NCBI RefSeq assembly: GCF_014651875.1 | Contig: NZ_BMXS01000003.1 | Coordinates: 62,001-126,000, forward strand | DNA from: Litchfieldella qijiaojingensis | GTDB taxonomy: Bacteria > Pseudomonadota > Gammaproteobacteria > Pseudomonadales > Halomonadaceae | Reading direction: 5' to 3' | DNA: 64,000 nucleotides | In this document: positions 35,827 to 43,767 of the stretch, piece after piece | Numbering within the stretch: the stretch's first letter is position 1 | Layout of the letters: every line of letters starts with the position of its first letter | Notes under the pieces: model-generated | Seen by the model: the letters and a program-made list of their open reading frames with translations, nothing else | Database searches by the model: none | Told to the model about the DNA's origin: nothing | Program-made: the position numbers and the translations under genes

Positions 35827-36384
35827 ATGCAAAGCTTGAAAAACCATTTTCTGCTGGCGATGCCTCATCTCGAGGATTCCCATTTTGCCGGTAGCCTGAG
35901 CTATCTGTGCGACCATGACGATAACGGCACGATGGGCGTGATCGTCAACCGGCCGCTCGACCTGACGCTGGATGCCTTGTTCGACCAGCTCGATCTTGGG
36001 GGCGACGACAGCCCACACCGTGATGCGCCGGTCTACTATGGCGGCCCAGTGCACAAGGATCGTGGCTTCATCTTGCATCGCGGCAGCAGCGAATCCTGGG
36101 ACTCGAGCATACAGGTGGCCGACGATATTGCCCTGACCACATCCATGGACATGCTAAAGGCGCTCGCCGCCGGCCAGGGACCGAAGGAGTTCCTGGTTTG
36201 TCTGGGGTGTGCCGGCTGGGAGGCCGGTCAGCTCGAACACGAGCTCAAGGAGAACTCGTGGCTGACGGTGGAGGGGCGTGCCGACATCCTCTTCGAGGTA
36301 CCGCCCGAGCAGCGCTTGAATGCTGCCGCCGGCATCCTGGGGATCGATCTCAATCTGATGAGTCGCGACGCAGGTCATTCTTGA
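35827..36384 (+). CDS. UPF0301 (YqgE/AlgH) family protein
   Basis: A 185-residue protein with the typical start LKNHFLLAMPHLEDSHFAGS, then YLCDHDDNGTMGVIVNRPLD, YYGGPVHKDRGFILHR, CLGCAGWEAGQLEHELKENSW and a C-terminal GIDLNLMSRDAGHS. The family is widespread, and the molecular role is not settled (AlgH was first named for an effect on alginate in Pseudomonas). Its TGA overlaps the ruvX ATG, a conserved pairing across gammaproteobacteria. Confidence 0.95.
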   Translation: MQSLKNHFLLAMPHLEDSHFAGSLSYLCDHDDNGTMGVIVNRPLDLTLDALFDQLDLGGDDSPHRDAPVYYGGPVHKDRGFILHRGSSESWDSSIQVADDIALTTSMDMLKALAAGQGPKEFLVCLGCAGWEAGQLEHELKENSWLTVEGRADILFEVPPEQRLNAAAGILGIDLNLMSRDAGHS

Positions 36385-36830
36385 TGGCAACACCAGGCCA
36401 ACGCCTCATTCTGGCTTTCGACTTCGGCGTGCGGCGCATCGGTGTGGCGGTGGGCAATGAGATGCTCGGCAATGCCTCGGTACTTGAGCCGTTGCCGGCA
36501 CGCGACGGCATTCCCGACTGGGATGCGGTAACGCGTCTGGTCGATGAATGGCGGCCCGATCTGTTCGTGGTCGGCTTGCCGTTGAACATGGACGGCAGCG
36601 AATCCGAGATGAGCATCCGCGCGCGCAAGTTCGGCAAGCGCTTGTACGGTCGCTATGGCAAGCCATGCGAGATGGTCGACGAGCGAGGTTCGACCCGCGA
36701 GGCCAAGGCCATCGCCCGGGAGCGTGGTCATCGCGGCAACTACCGCGACGAGGGAGTGGATGGGTTGGCCGCGCAGTTGATTCTGGAGAGCTTTTTCGCA
36801 ATCCGGGAAGGGTTGCCGCACCGCGCATGA
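36384..36830 (+). CDS. ruvX: Putative pre-16S rRNA nuclease / Holliday junction resolvase YqgF
   Basis: RNase H-fold nuclease of the YqgF family, implicated in trimming the 5' end of 16S rRNA. The 148-residue protein shows ILAFDFGVRRIGVAVGN with the first catalytic aspartate, VVGLPLNMDGSES with the family loop, and VDERGSTREA followed by GVDGLAAQLILESFF carrying the later acidic residues. The start at 36384 overlaps the yqgE stop by one base (TGATG), so a longer frame that would run through yqgE is rejected. It converges with the next gene across 40 bases. Confidence 0.94.
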   Translation: MATPGQRLILAFDFGVRRIGVAVGNEMLGNASVLEPLPARDGIPDWDAVTRLVDEWRPDLFVVGLPLNMDGSESEMSIRARKFGKRLYGRYGKPCEMVDERGSTREAKAIARERGHRGNYRDEGVDGLAAQLILESFFAIREGLPHRA

Positions 36831-36870
36831 GGGCGCCGGGCGGCATACCGGCTAGTTCACCCCGGGGCGA

Positions 36871-37518
36871 TCATGCAGTGCTTGCAGGACTGTCAGCGTA
36901 CTTGCGACCGAAGTCCCCCACTGTGATGCAGGTGTACTTCTCGATGAAGAAGGCCAGTGTCGAGAGGCATGAGAAATGCTCTTCGAAGCGTTCCTCGGTT
37001 TCTCCCCGCGCCCTGACCACGCTGGCGCGATATCGCTCTCCCACCTTCGACACATTGACGGTGGCCTGCCTGTCCTGATCCTGTTTTTCCATGACGAGTT
37101 CCGGCTGTTGGGACAGCAGCTCGCCCAGCAGCCGACCGCCTTCGATCTCCTCGGGCGTGGCCCAGAGGTCCTGATCACGATCACCGTATTGGTGCAGGAT
37201 GAAGATCATCAGCGCGGAGAACATGGCGCTGATCAGCATCCAGGTAATGTCGACGAGGGACAGCGAAGCCGTGAGCGTCGCCACCAGCTGCAGGACGGCG
37301 CCGGTGCCCAGCAGATAGGCGAGTGGCCGCCATAGGCGCGGATTGAGAAAACCCTTGTCGAGGATGTAACCCCATAGTCCGATCACCGCCAGGGCGCCAA
37401 CCGCCACCTGCACCAGCGCCATCGGGGAGCCAGCCCCGATCAGTAGCGCAACGATGCCCAGCAGGACAAGCAGGCTGTAGAAAGCCCCCAGCAGGAAATA
37501 AGCTCGATTCATGTTCAT
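36871..37518 (-). CDS. Predicted membrane protein, unknown function
   Basis: I do not recognise this 215-residue protein. The N-terminal half has four hydrophobic segments (about 5-27, 32-50, 64-85 and 88-108). The C-terminal half (about 110-215) is soluble and mixed charge, with QYGDRDQDLWATPEEIEGG and RYRASVVRARGE. The topology places the C-terminal part probably in the cytoplasm. An ATG at 37516-37518 or 37510-37512 may start it; a GGGGG stretch lies ten bases upstream. It follows pyrB on the same strand after 174 bases and converges with ruvX. Confidence 0.75.
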   Translation of the reverse strand: MNMNRAYFLLGAFYSLLVLLGIVALLIGAGSPMALVQVAVGALAVIGLWGYILDKGFLNPRLWRPLAYLLGTGAVLQLVATLTASLSLVDITWMLISAMFSALMIFILHQYGDRDQDLWATPEEIEGGRLLGELLSQQPELVMEKQDQDRQATVNVSKVGERYRASVVRARGETEERFEEHFSCLSTLAFFIEKYTCITVGDFGRKYADSPASTA

Positions 37519-37692
37519 TGACGCAACGCCCCCTGACTGATTAGTGGTCGATTCGACGGTGGATCAGGAATCGGTGCGGGCCGCCCATACCGGGGCAAGC
37601 CGGCCGCGGCCCATGACGTGGCTTGCGGCAGTGTCTCATATCCTCCGGAAGCCGACAGCCCATCCAAAGGTCTATTCCTCGTCGGCGCGGTG

Positions 37693-38724
37693 TCAGAACC
37701 GGCTATCGTCGACGCCAATCTGTTTCGGCACGAACCAGCGCACCTCGCGCAGGTCCTTTTCGATCAGTTCCTCCACCTTCAGCAGGGTGGCGAAGATCGC
37801 CATGCGCATGGGAATGCCGTTGTCGGTCTGGCGGAAGATCGCCAGGCGCGGGTCGCCGTTGAGGTCGACATTGAGATCGTTGGCACCGGGGCGACTATCG
37901 CGAGGCAGTGGGTGCATGACGATGGTGGTGGCGTTGCAGCGCGCTTCGAGGAAGGCGCGGTCGACACTGAAGTCTTGGGAAATGCCGTTGAAGCTCTCGC
38001 TCATCTCGTCGGTGAAGCGTTCCTTCTGGATGCGTGTGGTATAGATCACGTCCAGGTCCGAGAAATCACTGGCCAGGCTTTCGCGTTGCTCGACACGGTG
38101 GCCTCGGGAGGTGACCAGGTCGATCAAATGGCTGGGCATTTCCAGTCCCGGGGGCGATACCAGGGTGATACGCATAGGGTCGTAGAGCGACAGCAGCTTG
38201 ATCAGCGAGTGCACGGTGCGTCCGTACTTGAGATCCCCGGTCAGCAGCAGGTGGGCACCGGCGAGTGACTTGCCGAGCCGGGTGAACTCCTTGTCGATGG
38301 TGTAGAGGTCGAGCAGGGCTTGGCTGGGGTGCTCGCCGGGACCATCGCCGCCGTTGATCACCGGCACATGGGTGGCGGCGGCGAATTCCGCCACCGACCC
38401 CTGCTCCGGATGGCGCATCACGATGGCGTCGCAGTAGCCACTCATCACCCTGCTGGTATCGTAGAGCGACTCGCCCTTGGCCATCGATGAAAAGGTGAAG
38501 CCGGTGGTATCGCAGACGCTGCCGCCCAGTCGGCAGAAAGCGGCATTGAAGCTGACCCGGGTGCGTGTGCTGGCCTCGAAGAACAGGTTGCCGAGCACGG
38601 CGCCTTCCAGCACCCGCGTGACCTTGCGTCGCTGGGCGATCGGTTCCATGCGGGAAGCGACGCGCAGCAGGTGATCGACCTGGTCACGGGACAGCGAATC
38701 GACGGACAGCAGATGGGGAGTCAT
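37693..38724 (-). CDS. pyrB: Aspartate carbamoyltransferase catalytic subunit
   Basis: Pyrimidine-synthesis enzyme joining carbamoyl phosphate and aspartate. The 343-residue protein has the carbamoyl-phosphate motif FFEASTRTRVSF near residue 50, KGESLYDT (the 80s loop equivalent), GDGPGEHPSQALLDLYTI, LTGDLKYGRTVHSL and MHPLPRDSRPG in the C-terminal aspartate domain. It is somewhat longer than the E. coli chain, with an extended C-terminus. No pyrI, pyrR or pyrC gene lies beside it. In Pseudomonas pyrB follows ruvX on the same strand; here it is inverted. Confidence 0.93.
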   Translation of the reverse strand: MTPHLLSVDSLSRDQVDHLLRVASRMEPIAQRRKVTRVLEGAVLGNLFFEASTRTRVSFNAAFCRLGGSVCDTTGFTFSSMAKGESLYDTSRVMSGYCDAIVMRHPEQGSVAEFAAATHVPVINGGDGPGEHPSQALLDLYTIDKEFTRLGKSLAGAHLLLTGDLKYGRTVHSLIKLLSLYDPMRITLVSPPGLEMPSHLIDLVTSRGHRVEQRESLASDFSDLDVIYTTRIQKERFTDEMSESFNGISQDFSVDRAFLEARCNATTIVMHPLPRDSRPGANDLNVDLNGDPRLAIFRQTDNGIPMRMAIFATLLKVEELIEKDLREVRWFVPKQIGVDDSRF

Positions 38725-38814
38725 CGAGGGCCTCGTAGTGCGGCAGTGAAATTGGCGTTAGTGTAACCGCCAATGCCTTGCGCATCACGGACCCTATAGG
38801 CAAATCGCCACGGT

Positions 38815-39651
38815 TCAATAGTCGTCCAGGGACGGCATCCGGCCACCGAGTTGAATGGTGATCTCGCGTGCCGCACGGCCGACCAGGCCGCCGAGTTCGG
38901 CCAGGCGTGATTCGGGAATCCGCGCCACTGGGCCGGAGACCGAAATCGCAGCCAGCGGGAGACCCTGTTCATCGTGGATCGAGGCCGCTACGCAGTGCAG
39001 CCCCACAGCATGCTCTTCGCGATCGCAGGCATAGCCCTGGCGGCGAATCTCGGCCAGCCCCTCGCGCAGGCGTGCCGGGGTGTCGATGGTGTTGTCGGTG
39101 ACCCGTGGCAGGCCGCGCGCCTGGAGGATACGTTCGACCTCCTTGTCCGGCAGCCAGGCCAGCAGAGCCTTGCCGACGCCGGAGGCATGCATCGGGGCGC
39201 GTGAGCCTAGCCTAGTGATCATGCGCATCATTTGTGGGGATTCGCTCTGGGCCAGGAACACCGCCATACCATCGTCGCGGATGCCGAGGTTGGCCGACTC
39301 GCCGGTTTCATTGGTCAGCCGGCGCAGGAAGGGCCGGGCAGTGGCCACGAAGTCACGCGCTTCCAGGAATGTGTTGCCGATCTGGAACGTCTTGACACCG
39401 ATCTTCCACAGGCCGAGTTCGGCATCCTGGGAAATGAACCCTTGCTTGTGCAGGGCCTGCAACAAGCGGTGGGTCGTGGAAGGCGCCAAGCCGACGATCT
39501 GGGCGATATCCGATAGGCCCAGACCGCCGGGAGCCGCGGCCAGTCCTTCGAGAATGTTGAGCCCGCGAACCAGCGATTGGCTGTGTCCGCCACTGCTTTT
39601 GCCTGGCCCGGCGGGACGCCCCACCGGCTTGCGTTTGGTCTCCGTCGTCAC
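38815..39651 (-). CDS. IclR-family regulator, AllR-like
   Basis: A 278-residue transcription factor with an N-terminal winged helix (about 25-85; GLSDIAQIVGLAPSTTHRLLQAL) and a C-terminal effector domain (about 100-270). The effector part closely follows E. coli AllR, the glyoxylate/allantoin-responsive repressor: MMRMITRLGSRAPMHASGVGKALL, EEHAVGLHCVAASI and LAAISVSGP. It sits at the edge of the purine and ureide genes, whose end product is glyoxylate, so a glyoxylate-sensing role is likely (inference). I chose a GTG start preceded by GGAG; ATG codons at 39720 and 39705 would add a tail that does not look conserved. Confidence 0.85.
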   Translation of the reverse strand: MTTETKRKPVGRPAGPGKSSGGHSQSLVRGLNILEGLAAAPGGLGLSDIAQIVGLAPSTTHRLLQALHKQGFISQDAELGLWKIGVKTFQIGNTFLEARDFVATARPFLRRLTNETGESANLGIRDDGMAVFLAQSESPQMMRMITRLGSRAPMHASGVGKALLAWLPDKEVERILQARGLPRVTDNTIDTPARLREGLAEIRRQGYACDREEHAVGLHCVAASIHDEQGLPLAAISVSGPVARIPESRLAELGGLVGRAAREITIQLGGRMPSLDDY

Positions 39652-39756
39652 GCCTTCGTCTCCGTCACGCTCATGATGCCAACATGCGTTCGTTTTCAGG
39701 GCCATAGCATACACGCTCATGATCGCGCTGTCGTGGTAACGGAAAACGCTTCCATT

Positions 39757-40284
39757 TTATGTTTCGGCACGTTCCTCCAGCCGCAAACGGGCGATACGGT
39801 TGATCTGCTCGATGGCGGTGCGCCGCTCCTCGTCCGGTGAATTGTTCAGACGTCGTTCGAAGGCTGCCAGGATGGCATGGCGATCGTTGCCCTTAACCGC
39901 CATCACGAAAGGAAAGCCGAAACGGGCCTTGTAAGCCTCGTTCAATCGTTCGAAACGGGCCAGTTCCTCGGGGGTGCATTGGTCGAGCCCTGCGCCCGCC
40001 TGCTCGCGAGTGGAGTCATCGGTGAGACTGCCGGCCAGGGCGGCCTTGCCCGCGAGGTCGGGGTGGGCACGAATCACCTCGAGCTGTCGCTCGGGGCTCG
40101 CCGAGGCCAGTACCCGCCCCATGGCATCGGCGAGCCCTGCGGGGGTGTCCTGGGCAGTCGTCAGCCCCTCGTACCAGGTGTATTCGGCGACCCAAGGGGA
40201 GTGCTCGTAGATATCGCCGAAGCACGCGACGAAGGCGTCGCGGTCCAGGGTGCGCGGTGGGGGAGTCAGGATCTTGTTGTTCAT
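39757..40284 (-). CDS. uraD: OHCU decarboxylase
   Basis: Decarboxylates 2-oxo-4-hydroxy-4-carboxy-5-ureidoimidazoline to S-allantoin, the third step of urate breakdown. The 175-residue protein has the catalytic histidine in IRAHPDLAGKAAL and the glutamate in STREQAGAGLD, and the FGFPFVMAVKG motif. The ATG giving MNNKILTPPP matches the family start; a much longer frame upstream is spurious. It is divergent from uraH, with a TTGTNNACAA-like palindrome (40338) in the 151-base gap, so both are likely controlled together. Confidence 0.95.
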   Translation of the reverse strand: MNNKILTPPPRTLDRDAFVACFGDIYEHSPWVAEYTWYEGLTTAQDTPAGLADAMGRVLASASPERQLEVIRAHPDLAGKAALAGSLTDDSTREQAGAGLDQCTPEELARFERLNEAYKARFGFPFVMAVKGNDRHAILAAFERRLNNSPDEERRTAIEQINRIARLRLEERAET

Positions 40285-40337
40285 GGCGTGAGCCTCCTGG
40301 CGTGATCGATTGAGATGTCTATGTATGGACACACTAA

Positions 40338-40347
40338 CTGTATACAA
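40338..40347. promoter_or_regulatory. TTGTNNACAA-like operator between uraD and uraH
   Basis: CTGTATACAA matches TTGTATACAA at 9 of 10 positions. It lies 54 bases before uraD and 89 before uraH, inside an AT-rich divergent promoter region. Confidence 0.5.
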
Positions 40348-40435
40348 AAAAATTTTGAAATGTACTCTTTTTCGAGCTAAAACTGTCTTCAATAGGATGT
40401 GATATAGCCTACACCATAACAACAGGAGAGACCCT

Positions 40436-40789
40436 ATGGGACGCTTGACGACACACGTACTGGATACCGCCCGAGGGTGCCCGGGCCAGGGCATTCGGAT
40501 CGAGGTCTTCCGCGTGGAAGACGAACACCGTGCGCGCCTGGGTGAGGTCATGACCAATGAGGATGGCCGCTGCGATGCACCAATTCTCGAAGGAGAGGCC
40601 TTTGCCCCTGGCGAATATGAATTGCTGTTCCACGTTGGCGAATACCTGGGGCGCCTGGGGGTGCCGGGGCACGATCCGCGCTTCCTGGACCGCATCCCAC
40701 TGCGTTTCGGGGTGGCTGATGCCAGCGAGCATTATCATGTGCCGCTGCTGCTCTCGCCCTATGGCTATTCCACCTACCGGGGCAGCTAG
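40436..40789 (+). CDS. uraH: 5-hydroxyisourate hydrolase
   Basis: Transthyretin-like enzyme that opens the ring of 5-hydroxyisourate to OHCU, the second step of urate breakdown. The 117-residue protein shows [14 protein letters not shown] with the first catalytic histidine, an arginine in the middle block, and ends in the diagnostic YRGS after [15 protein letters not shown]. The length is exactly that of bacterial cytoplasmic HIUases, with no signal peptide. The ATG has AGGAGAG upstream. It is followed by puuD after 74 bases and is likely in its operon. Confidence 0.96.
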   Translation: MGRLTTHVLDTARGCPGQGIRIEVFRVEDEHRARLGEVMTNEDGRCDAPILEGEAFAPGEYELLFHVGEYLGRLGVPGHDPRFLDRIPLRFGVADASEHYHVPLLLSPYGYSTYRGS

Positions 40790-40863
40790 GAGCTCTCAAA
40801 CGTGATCTCCGGCCCTAGCCACCTTGACGACAGACAATAACCGCACAAGACGAGAGCCCAGTT

Positions 40864-42069
40864 ATGGAAGCCTACCTCCTCGATTTCACCAACATGTTGC
40901 TGCGATGGCTGCACGTCATCGCAGCGATCGCCTGGATCGGTGAGTCGATCTATTTCGTGATGCTGGATAACAGCCTGAAAACACCCCAGGACGAAAGTGC
41001 CCGTAAGAAGGGTGTGTTCGGTGAAATGTGGGCCGTGCATGGCGGCGGCTTCTACCACAATCAAAAATATGCCACCAGCCCGGGAAAACTGCCTGCCGAT
41101 CTGCATTGGTCGTTCTGGAAGTCATACACCACCTGGCTGTCGGGCTTCGCCCTGTTCGCCCTGCTGTACATGACCAGCCCCGAGGTCTATCTGGTCAATC
41201 CAAACAGTAGCTGGGAATGGGCCGCCAACATGACGGGCTGGCAAGCCAACATCGTGGCACTGGTGTTCCTGCTGCTGGGCTGGGTCGTCTACAACGAGCT
41301 GTGCAAGCGCATCAGCCCCAACATGGATCGTGACGGTATCCTGAGCCTGGCCGTTGCGGTGCTGATGGTAGTGGTCGCCTTCTTGAGTACGCAGCTCTTC
41401 TCGGGGCGCGCCGCCTTCCTGCTCACCGGCGCGGTGATGGCCACTGCCATGTCGGCCAACGTGTTCTTCTGGATCATTCCCGGCCAGCGGCGCATGGTCA
41501 AGGCAATGGAAGCCGGTGAAGAGCCCAATCCATTGGATGGCAAGCGCGGCAAGCAGCGTTCCGTGCACAACACCTACTTCACCCTGCCGGTGGTGTTGCT
41601 GATGCTGAGCAATCACTACTCGTTCATGTACAGCCATGAACTGTCGTGGGTCATCATGTCGCTGTTCATCTTCGCCGGCGCGTTGATCCGCCAGTTCTTC
41701 GTCGTGATGCACACCGGCAAGATCCAACCGGCATACCCGGCCGCGGGGGTGGCGTTGATTCTGCTCAGCGTCTGGCTGGCGGCACCTTCCAGCAGGCCGG
41801 CCTCGGATGCCATGGCCGCCACCGAAGGACCGACGCTGGGAGACGTGCATGCCATCGTCACCGAGCGCTGTGTGGCATGCCATTCACAACAACCGTCGCA
41901 GCCCGGCTTTTCTTCCGCGCCTGCCGGTGTGGTGTATGACACACAGGAACAACTGTTGCGGCAGATCACCAAGACCAAGCAGGTAGTGGATAGTGGCTAC
42001 ATGCCGTTGGGCAACATGACCAACATGACCGATGAAGAGCGTGATGTCATCGCTGCATGGTCGGAATGA
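40864..42069 (+). CDS. puuD: Membrane-bound urate hydroxylase with cytochrome c domain
   Basis: Oxidises urate to 5-hydroxyisourate in place of soluble uricase. The 401-residue protein has about eight membrane segments in residues 1-310, starting LLRWLHVIAAIAWIGESIYFV, and a C-terminal c-type cytochrome domain (about 320-401). The heme motif is CVACH, and a methionine in SGYMPLGNMTNMT may be the sixth ligand. The heme implies electrons pass to a terminal oxidase rather than making hydrogen peroxide. It follows uraH, giving the order of reactions urate, HIU, OHCU. A MITE-like repeat lies 52 bases downstream. Confidence 0.93.
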   Translation: MEAYLLDFTNMLLRWLHVIAAIAWIGESIYFVMLDNSLKTPQDESARKKGVFGEMWAVHGGGFYHNQKYATSPGKLPADLHWSFWKSYTTWLSGFALFALLYMTSPEVYLVNPNSSWEWAANMTGWQANIVALVFLLLGWVVYNELCKRISPNMDRDGILSLAVAVLMVVVAFLSTQLFSGRAAFLLTGAVMATAMSANVFFWIIPGQRRMVKAMEAGEEPNPLDGKRGKQRSVHNTYFTLPVVLLMLSNHYSFMYSHELSWVIMSLFIFAGALIRQFFVVMHTGKIQPAYPAAGVALILLSVWLAAPSSRPASDAMAATEGPTLGDVHAIVTERCVACHSQQPSQPGFSSAPAGVVYDTQEQLLRQITKTKQVVDSGYMPLGNMTNMTDEERDVIAAWSE

Positions 42070-42107
42070 TGGGACTGGCGGGTCGTGGTCGTATCGATAC
42101 GCGGAAA

Positions 42108-42117
42108 GCGTATACAA
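42108..42117. promoter_or_regulatory. TTGTNNACAA-like site upstream of the GntR gene
   Basis: GCGTATACAA has a perfect right half and matches TTGTATACAA at 8 of 10 positions. It lies immediately before a MITE-like repeat that separates it from the GntR gene by about 160 bases. Confidence 0.35.
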
Positions 42118-42121
42118 TGAG

Positions 42122-42263
42122 GGAAGCGCTGAATAAACCGACGAGCATGGTCAAGCGCAAGGCGCCCGGAGCACAGGAACCGGAGCATATGGGGTATATG
42201 TGAGGCTTCCGCGCACCGCGCAACGCAGCGATTGATCTGCGCAGGCATTTATTCAGTGTTTCC
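42122..42263 (+). repeat. MITE-like dispersed repeat, copy D
   Basis: A 142-base copy starting GGAAGCGCTGAATAAACC and ending TTTATTCAGTGTTTCC; the ends are inverted repeats matching at 14 of 16 positions. It is flanked on both sides by TGAG (42118-42121 and 42264-42267), a perfect 4-base duplication. The right duplication forms part of the ribosome site of the GntR gene (GAGGA, 42265-42269). Confidence 0.82.
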
Positions 42264-42278
42264 TGAGGATATTCCTTG

Positions 42279-43064
42279 ATGGATAGTCGTGGAGCAGTGC
42301 CGATCATGACCGAGCGAAAACCAGCGTCGCCCCCATTGCCGGCTCAAGCCGACAAGGCGCATGACCGACCCGCACGGCGGGGCAAGAATGGCGACGGCGC
42401 CGAGCGCCATGATGCGATCTACCGCTCGATCAGCGATGCCATCATCGAACACCGTCTGAAGCCCGGTGCGCGCCTGCGCGAAGACGCGCTATCCGAGGTG
42501 TTCGGCGTCAGCCGCACCGGGATTCGCAAGATCCTGCAGCGTCTGGCGCTGGAGCAATTGGTCACGTTGACACCACGCCGTGGCGCCAGCGTGACGCGGC
42601 CCACCGCCGATGAAGCCAAGGATGTCTTCGAGGCGCGTCAGATGGTGGAGTGCGGTTTGATGCCGGAGGTGGCACGGCGCATCACCGCGGCCGACGTCCG
42701 TGAGCTGCGCGATATGGCCAGCCGCGAACGCCGGGCGTTGCGCGCTGGCGAGCAGAGTGTCGCGATCAAGCTGTCGGCGGCCTTTCACGAGCGCCTGGCC
42801 AAGCTCTCAGGCAACGCCACGCTGGCTGAGTTCGTCGCTCGGTTGTGTTCGCGCTCTTCGCTGATCCTGGCCGTCTATGGCAGTGCTGGCCATCTGGGCT
42901 GCGAGTCGCATGACCACGACGAGTTGATCCGTTTTCTCGAGGAGGGCAACGGCGAACGTGCCAAGGCCTTCATGAGTCGTCACCTCAAGACCATCGAGTC
43001 ATCGCTGTCGATCGTCGAGGAAGCCGACGAGGTCCCGGACCTGCATAGCATCTTTTCCGCCTGA
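42279..43064 (+). CDS. GntR-family regulator with FCD domain
   Basis: A 261-residue transcription factor. A charged, disordered-looking N-terminus of about 45 residues precedes a GntR winged helix (about 48-110; IYRSISDAIIEHRLKPGARL and LSEVFGVSRTGIRKILQRL). A helical FCD ligand domain follows (about 120-245), with the metal-binding histidines suggested by AAFHERL and the later HDHDEL and MSRHL. FCD regulators typically bind palindromes with TTGT/ACAA half-sites, as found before the purine genes here, so this is the best candidate for the cluster regulator (inference). The ligand may be a ureide. A GAGGA site precedes the ATG at 42279; upstream is copy D of the repeat. Confidence 0.88.
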   Translation: MDSRGAVPIMTERKPASPPLPAQADKAHDRPARRGKNGDGAERHDAIYRSISDAIIEHRLKPGARLREDALSEVFGVSRTGIRKILQRLALEQLVTLTPRRGASVTRPTADEAKDVFEARQMVECGLMPEVARRITAADVRELRDMASRERRALRAGEQSVAIKLSAAFHERLAKLSGNATLAEFVARLCSRSSLILAVYGSAGHLGCESHDHDELIRFLEEGNGERAKAFMSRHLKTIESSLSIVEEADEVPDLHSIFSA

Positions 43065-43164
43065 CCCCGGAAGCCCGGCTTTCCCTCATGGGCGAACATT
43101 GCAGCCCCCTCCAGGCACGCCATACTGAAGGCTAACGGTCGGCCTTGCGGGTGGATATTTGCCA

Positions 43165-43743
43165 GTGTCGATACCACCAGAGAACGCACCAGACGAGATT
43201 TCCCTGGATAGGGTCTACGAGGAGTACGTGCGGATCAGTGGGGTGTGCAACGACTATATCCACAAGTCGCTTGGCGATATCCGGCTGTTCGGCTCCATTG
43301 GCGCCCTGCTGGCATGGGATCCCCTGTCGCGGCTGTTCGAACTGGACGCCCGCCTTCAGCAGCCAGTGACCCCCGTCGGTTTCCTGATCTTGCTGCTGGT
43401 GATCGTGCTGGTAATGTTCTTCGACCTGCTCAAGCAGTCGATCTTCTTCTTTCATCTGCAGCGTATGCGCGAGTTGGAGCGAGTGCTCAACCGTGCCACT
43501 GGCGGCGAGGGTGAGTTGTTTCATCTCGCTGGCGGTTGGCCGGACTGGTTTCGCCGCCATCATGCCCCTGTGGCCAATGGGTTTTGGGGTGTCTTCTATC
43601 TGCTGGTGGTGGTGTTTCCGTCGATCATCCTTTATCTGCAGGGTTATGCCGGTTGGCTATTCGTCTACCTGCCGACCGCCGGGGTGTTGCTTGGCCTGCA
43701 TGCTCGCTGTGCGTTTCGGGTTCTGAACTCGCTTGAACGCTAA
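43165..43743 (+). CDS. Predicted membrane protein, unknown function
   Basis: I do not recognise this protein of about 192 residues. It has a polar N-terminus (about 40 residues, ENAPDEISLDRVYEEYVRIS), a hydrophobic segment around 68-90 (VGFLILLLVIVLVMFFDLL), and two more around 130-155 and 158-178. A short amphipathic loop with HLQRMRELERVLNRA lies between. The start is uncertain: the GTG at 43165 has GGGTGGA nine bases upstream; a TTG at 43159 is possible. It follows the GntR gene by 100 bases on the same strand and converges with an NCS1 permease gene. Confidence 0.7.
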   Translation: MSIPPENAPDEISLDRVYEEYVRISGVCNDYIHKSLGDIRLFGSIGALLAWDPLSRLFELDARLQQPVTPVGFLILLLVIVLVMFFDLLKQSIFFFHLQRMRELERVLNRATGGEGELFHLAGGWPDWFRRHHAPVANGFWGVFYLLVVVFPSIILYLQGYAGWLFVYLPTAGVLLGLHARCAFRVLNSLER

Positions 43744-43767
43744 CATTCTTGGACATCAGCGATCGTG

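Noticed and set aside
42047-42307. Open frame inside repeat copy D, with HIYPICSGSCAPGAL also seen in other copies
   Set aside because: The frame is shared because the nucleotide repeat is shared. It has no ribosome site, its start and end vary between copies, and the 6995 copy has a large internal deletion.
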